From Siphonodentalium dalli (taxonomy: Eukaryota > Mollusca > Scaphopoda > Gadilida > Siphonodentaliidae): a DNA stretch of 64,000 nt. The notes beneath the pieces are model-generated. The model was not told the DNA's origin and searched no databases. It saw nothing but the letters and a program-made list of their open reading frames with translations. Made by a program: the position numbers and the translations under genes. Positions 57,950-64,000 of the stretch are shown one piece after another. The stretch's first letter is position 1. Every line of letters begins with the position of its first letter. The DNA is taken from assembly GCA_032622095.1 (NCBI GenBank), contig CP136064.1, positions 263,855,863 to 263,919,862 of the forward strand. Reading direction: 5' to 3'.

Positions 57950-59095
57950 AAGAATACCTAGTATATAGTATGTGTTCAAGACCTACTGGCCATTGTTTTG
58001 AGTGGAGGAGGCGGAGGATATAAAATTATGAACAGATCGATAGATAAAGATCGCAGCTGCCAATGACGAAGCTAACTATAATTTACGATGACCTAGATGT
58101 AAACCGGAAGTGGTGTAGACCGCTGTTGACTTAAGCCGGTAGTTGTTTACGGTTACACTGGTGTAAATGTTTCCCATAGGCCTCATGCAAACGTTTTAGC
58201 GTATACTGTTTATAAATTTAGGTCCAAACTTTTCTCTAAATCTGAAATATTGACATTTGCGGAAACTTTTTATTCACAAAATTCATGTCCGTCTGGCAGG
58301 GAATTCGCCTTTAATCTTGTGTTTTCGTAACTAGACTAGTGTCAGAACCGCTCTAAAAAAAAATGTCATATTTAGACAACACCACAAAATTTATACTTCA
58401 CTACAAAGGGTTAATTTTAATACTGAAAACAGGGGAAAAAATATACCCACTTGTAAAATCCCCTATGACGCGGACCCAACATCCCAAGACTAAAATTGTC
58501 TACATCTTGTTTTTGGAAATCGTAAGATTGGAATTTGGAATATATTGGACGCAAATTTCCAATTAAATACAGGTTAGAACTGGTTAGAATCAAACTATCA
58601 GAACATTTAGCACACATATCCCTTCTAAAATTTCCAGTTGATAATGTCAGGCGTGAATTTCCCTGAGAGTCCCTCTCACCTCCCAAAGCCCCGAACCACA
58701 TGGCGTCAAGTTGGTTTGTAAACATGATCCCATTTATACATATATTATCTTATTCATTCTTGGCGAATGAACAGTGCCCATTCTCTGTGGCTGTTGTGTT
58801 TTATCGCCAAGATACATCATACGCAAATGTGTGAGAACCCGTACACGTTCAGCCGGTAACCGTCTTCAAAACATTGTCTAAAAATTCGTAATGTTTTGAC
58901 CGATCAATACGAGTGATACATCAATGGACGTGGGCATGTTTACTCTTTCCAAACGCTGCTAACACGCGGTCTATCAATTCCCGCCCAAGCGGGTGTCGTT
59001 GTTAATTTTCGACTTTCAATATACTACCCACACACCTTTTAAATTTAATTATTTCACGAATCATTCCATGCTACAGATGTTTTGTAAAAGCTTCA
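57950..59095. other. intron, nothing recognised
   Basis: The longest ORF (58417-58725 minus, 102 codons) has no domain. No repeat family was identified. Confidence 0.4.
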
Positions 59096-62000
59096 ACCCT
59101 TTACCCAACAAAGCGGCCAAAAACGCCCAAATAAGGCTTCAACAGCCTAAAATATCTTCGGTCTGTCTCAATAACACCTTACACATATGGATATCATTGG
59201 AACCGGTTCATTTACCACATTGTGATGGTTACAGTTATGCCCTGTGCCAATGCATTCTCTTATCTATTATATATTTTGGAAGATCTGTCTGTGTGTCTGT
59301 GTGTCTGTGTGTCTGTGTGTGTGTTCCCAACCGATTTCGATGAAACTTGGTATGTGGGGGTATTTTCGGCCGGGGACGAACATAGGCATATTAATTTGTC
59401 CGTGCGACATGACCTTGACCTTGAAATCGGGTCATTTCAAGGTCAAACGCCCGAATATCACGGAATTTCGATGAAACTTTGTATGTGGGGGTACTTTCTT
59501 ATGGCGAGTCTCATAAGCATATTCATTTGCCCGTGCGACGTGACCTTGACCTTGAAATCTGGTAACTTCAAGGTCAAATCGCCAATTTTGATGGGATTTC
59601 GACGAAATTTGATACGTGGGGTTACTTTTGTCCACTGGGTGTTTTGGACGGGTCAAATCGTGACCCCGACCTGACCTTGACCTTCAAAATGATCAATTCA
59701 AGGTCAAATCGGGTAAAACCGGATGGATTTCGACGGGCACGTTTGTCGGGTACTTTTGTCCGGGCAGTGTTTTTGGACTGGTCAAATCGTGACCCCACTT
59801 GACCTTGACCTTCAAAATGGACAATTCAAGGTCAAAGCCCGGACGAAGTCGGGTCACCTTCTAGTCTATTATATATTTTGGAAGATCTGTGTGTCTGTGT
59901 GTGTGTGTGTCTGTGTGTTCGCGATGAACTCGAAAACGGCCGACCCGATTTCGATGAAACTTGGTATGTGAGGGTATTTTCGGCCAGGGACGAACATAGG
60001 CATATTAATTTGTCCGTGCGACGTCACCTTGACCTTGAAATCGGGTCATTTCAAGGTCAAACGCCCGAATATCACGGGATTACGATGAAACTTGGTATGC
60101 GGGGGTACTTTCTTATGGCGAGTCTCATAAGCATATTCATTTGCCCGTGCGACGTGACCTTGACCTTGAAATCGGGTAACTTCAAGGTCAAATCGCCAAT
60201 TTTGATGGGATTTCGACGAAATTTGATACGTGGGGTTAGTTTTGTCCACTGATTGTTTTGGACGGGTCCAATCGTGACCCCGACCAGACCTTGACCTTCA
60301 AAATGATCAATTCAAGGTCAAATCGGGTAAAACCGGATGGATTTCGACGGGCACGTTTGTCGGGTACTTTTGTCCGGGCAGTGTTTTTGGACTGGTCAAA
60401 TCGTGACCCCACTTGACCTTGACCTTCAAAATGGACAATTCAAGGTCAAAGCCCGGACGAAGTCGGGTCACCTTCTAGTCTATTATATATTTTGGAAGAT
60501 CTGTGTGTGTGTGTGTGTGTGTCTGTAATCGATGGACTCGAAAATGGCCCAGCCGATTTCGATGAAACTTGGTATGTGGGGGTATTTTCGGGTCAGGACT
60601 AACATAGGCCTATTAATTTGTCCGTGCGAGGTCAACTTTTCACGTGCCGAGGTCAAATCTGTTTTTACGCCGTTTTGCGCTAATATATTTCAGTTCGGTG
60701 CTTACAAATCGATTCGAAACAGCGCGAATAATAACATGCCAGTCATAATAATGACACTATGAGAATCTTTCGTGTATCCTCTTTCCAACGATGTATAATA
60801 TGTATGTATCCGTTTTAGTTATCTGCCTCAATTATTAAGAAGAAGTGGTACGATCTTCTATCAGGGTAAAAACAATGCGTAACTTCTATGACGTCGTTAG
60901 AGGTCATAAAGTTAGATCACGTTAACTCTTAACAGGCCGATGCATTTGACTGTTTCAGACGTCTTGGCGATATCTCGGGCACCGATGGTAATTTATCTTT
61001 ACGTTGAAACTTGATAATTAATGAGCGTGTGTATATGAGGCGCGTTTATATACTTCAGTGGAAATCAAATCGGGTTAAACTGGCGGATTTTTACGGACGA
61101 AATTTGATGCATAGGGTATCTTGGTATCCGCTGGAAAACCCGGATGGATTTCGACGGGTACTTTTGTTCGGGCAGTGTTTTGGACGGGTCAAATCGTGAC
61201 CCCACTTGACCTTGGCCTTCAAAATAGACAATTCAAGGTCAAAGCCCGAACGAAGTCGGGTCACCTTCTAGTCTATTATATATTTTGAAAGATCTGTGTG
61301 TGTGTGTGTGTGTATCTGTCTGTGTGTGTGTAATCGATGGACTCGAAAATGGCCCAGCCGATTTCGATGAAACTTGGTATGTGGGGGTATTTTCGGTCGG
61401 GGACGAACATAGGCATATTAATTTGTCCGTGCGACGTGACCTTGACCTTGAAATCGGGTCATTTCAAGGTCAAACGCCCGAATATCACGGGATTTCGAGG
61501 AAACTTGGTATGTGGGGGTACTTTCTTATGGCGAGTCTCTTAAGCATATTCATTTGCCCGTGCGACGTGACCTTGACCTTGAAATCGGGTAACTTCAAGG
61601 TCAAATCGCCAATTTTTATGGGATTTCGACGAAATTTGATACGTGGGGTTACTTTTGTCCACCGATTGTTTTGGACCGGTCAACTCGTAACCCCGACCTG
61701 ACCTTGACCTTCAAAATGATCAATTCAAGGTCAAAATCGGGTAAAACCGGATGGATTTCGACGGGCACGTTTGTAAGGTACTTTTGTCCGGGCAGTGTTT
61801 TTGGACTGGTCAAATCGTGACCCCACTTGACCTTGACCTTCAAAATGGACAATTCAAGGTCAAAGCCCGGACGAAGTCGGGTCACCTTCTAGTCTATTAT
61901 ATATTTTGAAAGATCTGTGTGTGTGTGTATCTGTCTGTGTGTGTGTGTGTGTAATCGATGGACTCGAAAATGGCCCAGCCGATTTCGATGAAACTTGGTA

Positions 62001-62794
62001 TGTGGGGGTATTTTCGGCCGGGGACGAACATAGGCATATTAATTTGTCCGTGCGACGTGACCTTGACCTTGACCTTGAAATCGGGTCAGTTCAAGGTCAA
62101 ACGCCCGAATATCACGGGATTTCGACGAAACTTGGTATGTGGGGGTACTTTCTTATGGCGAGTCTCATAAGCATATTCATTTGCCCGTGCGACGTGACCT
62201 TGACCTTGAAATCGGGTAACTTCAAGGTCAAATCGCCAATTTTGATGGGATTTCGACGAAATTTGATACGTGGGGTTACTTTTGTCCACTGATTGTTTTG
62301 GACGGGTACAATCGTGACCCCGACCAGACCTTGACCTTCAAAATTATCAATTCAAGGTCAAATCGGGTAAAACCGGATGGATTTCGATGGGCACGTTTGT
62401 CGGGTACTTTTGTCCGGGCAGTGTTTTTGGACTGGTCAAATCGTGACCCCACTTGACCTTGACCTTCAAAATGGCCAATTCAAGGTCAAAGCCCGGACGA
62501 AGTCGGGTCACCTTCTAGTATAATATATAAGAGAATGAATTGGCCTAAAATTTAAAATCTAAAATCTTTTTTAACACTTTTTACCATTTTTTCTTACATT
62601 CTTTAACAATTTTATAATTTTGTCTTACATTTTTTAACATTTTTTATAATATTTTTCTACATTCTTTGACAATTTTATCATATTTAATATGTGTTAAGCC
62701 AATGCATTCTCTTTTATATGCGAGGCGACCTATGGTCGACTCGCATATATAAGAGAATGCAATGGCACAGGGCCGTTCTGTTGGGTAAAGGGTT
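59096..62794. mobile_element. nested element: palindromic MITE with outer 24-bp inverted repeat, carrying an inserted array
   Basis: AACCCTTTACCCAACAAAGC at 59096-59115 is answered by TTGGGTAAAGGGTT at 62781-62794 (22 of 24 bases match over the full pair). Inside, the left hairpin arm of the TGTGACCC-family MITE (GCCAATGCATTCTCTTAT, 59245-59262) is cut after CTCTTAT. The other side of the cut resumes at 62521 (ATAATATATAAGAGAATG) and runs through the second terminal hairpin (62700-62766). The cut is filled by five AAGGTCA-rich monomers. Confidence 0.75.
59264..62520 (-). repeat. tandem array of five AAGGTCA-rich elements (copies e1-e5)
   Basis: Head-to-tail monomers at 59264-59874, 59875-60478, 60479-61271, 61272-61892 and 61893-62520 (604-628 bp, except the third at 793 bp). 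In this orientation each begins TCTATTATATATTTTGGAAG, then a GT-rich tract, then four ~130-bp subunits, and ends GAAGTCGGGTCACCTTCTAG. Each holds about ten AAGGTCA/TGACCTT words in opposed pairs. The third has its middle replaced by unrelated sequence (about 60630-61060). Long ORFs through the monomers are frame accidents of a non-coding repeat. Confidence 0.92.
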
Positions 62795-63670
62795 AAAAGA
62801 TTCGGTTATTACATGCATTCACGTTTAGTAGCTGATGTGGCAGTTAAATACAATCGCGGACTTCCAAGAGTATAGGGTGTATGGCGCGTGAATGATGTAT
62901 TAAAGTAGATAGGGTGATGTATGTAATAATTGTTGTTTATATATTGACATAATTCGATTTACCAAGGTGTATATTAATAATCAACAACAAATATTGTTCT
63001 GCCAAAATAGTGCTTTGCGCCATTTATGATTATGATGATTAATTTGATTCATAATCATTCCCATTGCTATAGTGTCTAAGCATAGGCGAGGGTAATTTAA
63101 ATAAATTCCCGGTAATAACAACGATTTAATGTCGATAATACATAGAAACGACACTAATTTGAATAGAAGATTTATGTAAATGTTCAGGTTAACAGGTTAT
63201 CTTAATATCAAAGTTAATAATTTGATACTAATTTCATTTAATGGCTCGAGCCATAAATTAAATTCGATTTTCCGTGTACAAGACGTAATCAAATTAATTG
63301 AAGGAAAGTGGAGTGTTCATCGCGTGGCACACATGATCGTGTAAAAAGTTATATTGACACTGGGTGTAAACTCAAGCCACTCACTGACTAGTGACTATAC
63401 AATAACTTAAATGAGTATATGGGACTAGTTTGCATATAATATAACATGTATTTGATACATTGCTTGAAACTCTAGAAAAAGTACTCGACGGCGATGGTTC
63501 TATTCTCTCATTCCGGCTAATCTGGCATCCGTAACATTACTTCGTACTCAACTGACTTTCAAATAATTGAAATATGGTTACCTTATTTTACGAAGCAGAA
63601 ACTATGGAAACCAACAACATTGGTACAGTATATATTTAACTGTACACCTTTAGTAATGCTGTTGTCAATT
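62795..63670. other. intron, nothing recognised
   Basis: AT-rich sequence before exon 8 with no repeat or gene signature. Confidence 0.4.
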
Positions 63671-63680
63671 TAAATTTTAG

Positions 63681-63832
63681 GTTTCATACGTCGCCTCAGC
63701 TATACTTGGAGGCTTTGTATCCTCTACACTTTCTGCAACACGAGGCACCGTTCCGGGAGTGACTGCTCCATTTGCGTTTGTTGGTGGTTTTCTCATGCTG
63801 TTTGGTGGACGAATGGCAGCTGGTTGTACAAG
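63681..63832 (+). CDS. YeeE-like gene, exon 8 (last visible)
   Basis: A 152-nt exon with acceptor TTTAAATTTTAG and donor ACAAG|GTAGTT. It reads VSYVASAILGGFVSSTLSAT, then VPGVTAPFAFVGGFLMLFG and GRMAAGCT. The closing GGFLMLFGGRMAAGCT is the best family signature in the window. In YeeE/YedE proteins the same position reads G-x-R-x-A-x-GCTSGHG, with the cysteine in the transport path. The exon ends with AG of the next codon, which would be serine if the usual TSGHG follows. That exon is beyond the window end (63833-64000 is intron). Confidence 0.92.
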
Positions 63833-64000
63833 GTAGTTATATCACCAGTCAATTTTGAGTTTGTACATCGAAACAGTTTCATAATTTTTTTCCTTTTTAC
63901 ACCCATGACTCTGATAGCGACATTTTAGAAAAACTTTGCCTGCACCATTATCTTCCTCGTATCCCCATAAAAGGCACAACTGCGTGTTAGAACCGCCTTG

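Larger units (their letters stand above)
16612..63832 (+). other. gene span: YeeE/YedE-family (TsuA-like) membrane transporter, partial
   Basis: Eight exons on the + strand together encode pieces of a YeeE/YedE (sulphur transport) family protein. In bacteria these multi-pass inner-membrane proteins import thiosulfate or related sulfur compounds; the structurally known member is TsuA/YeeE. What I see: two internal halves, each ending in a glycine-rich membrane segment followed by a cysteine motif. These are GMFICGG then CPGM in the first half (exons 2-3) and GGRMAAGCTR in the second (exon 8). The family hallmarks WPPIITGVIIGLGQIPLAL (exon 6) and NWWQ (exon 7) lie in the right order. Splice phases agree across exons 1-2-3-4 and 5-6-7-8. 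The 4-5 junction does not agree, so one small exon is probably unrecognised in 29.1-35.2 kb. The N-terminus and the C-terminus after GCTR are outside the window or unseen. The substrate in an animal is unknown; bacterial ancestry by lateral transfer is an inference. Confidence 0.85.

Noticed and set aside
58417-58725. 102-codon minus-strand ORF
   Set aside because: No motif, no splice context and low complexity in parts; chance is more likely.
59222-62292. Several ORFs of 76-150 codons giving similar proteins (WGYF, CDVTLTLKSG)
   Set aside because: They are frame translations of the AAGGTCA-rich repeat, found on both strands, with no start or domain conservation. The same applies at 28.2-28.9, 48.3-48.9 and 51.5-52.2 kb.

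Overview
This is a piece of animal nuclear DNA, about 38-40% GC by eye. It contains spliceosomal introns, CR1-like and Ty3/gypsy-like retroelements, PIF/Harbinger and Crypton remnants, many foldback MITEs and several satellites. The mixture suggests a marine invertebrate, most likely a lophotrochozoan such as a mollusc. That placement is an inference from repeat style only.

The only host gene I can support lies on the + strand and crosses most of the window. Eight short exons (16612-16695, 21629-21786, 26163-26211, 29042-29088, 35205-35319, 44057-44171, 57835-57947, 63681-63832) have good splice sites. Apart from one junction (exon 4 to 5) they join in phase. They encode a multi-pass membrane protein of the YeeE/YedE family (bacterial TsuA-type thiosulfate/sulfur-compound transporters). 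About 0.83 kb of coding sequence is spread over 47 kb. The first and last exons are probably outside the window.

Nearly everything else is intronic repeat. 0.5-1.2 kb: broken Harbinger transposase (-). 2.6-6.55 kb: old ~180-bp satellite, split by a 1.37-kb MULE-like element with 68-bp perfect TIRs and a 9-bp target duplication. 8-10.6 kb: foldback MITEs and a direct duplication. 10.7-13.4 kb: a second old satellite. 18.0-18.7 kb: foldback element whose TIRs are minisatellites. 19.1-20.8 kb: MITE split by a dead CR1-like LINE. 22.9-25.6 kb: decayed Ty3/gypsy element (-). 29.6-33.4 kb: 119 head-to-tail copies of a 32-bp unit with a clear higher-order structure. 37.4-43.4 kb: 6-kb element with inverted arms of about 0.9-1.3 kb. 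43.9-45.9 kb: four hairpin MITEs, two of them flanking exon 6 within 12-30 bp. 46.3-47.9 kb: an intact 535-aa Crypton-like tyrosine recombinase (-). 48-57 kb: degenerate tandem repeats and elements rich in AAGGTCA. 59.1-62.8 kb: five tandem copies of the AAGGTCA-rich element nested inside a palindromic MITE.

The points most worth following are the animal YeeE/YedE gene and how its exons survive among the insertions, the intact Crypton-like ORF, the 32-bp satellite whose every unit carries a splice-donor-like sequence, and the dispersal of nuclear-receptor half-sites by one repeat family. All calls come from reading sequence and translations by eye; no database search was possible.
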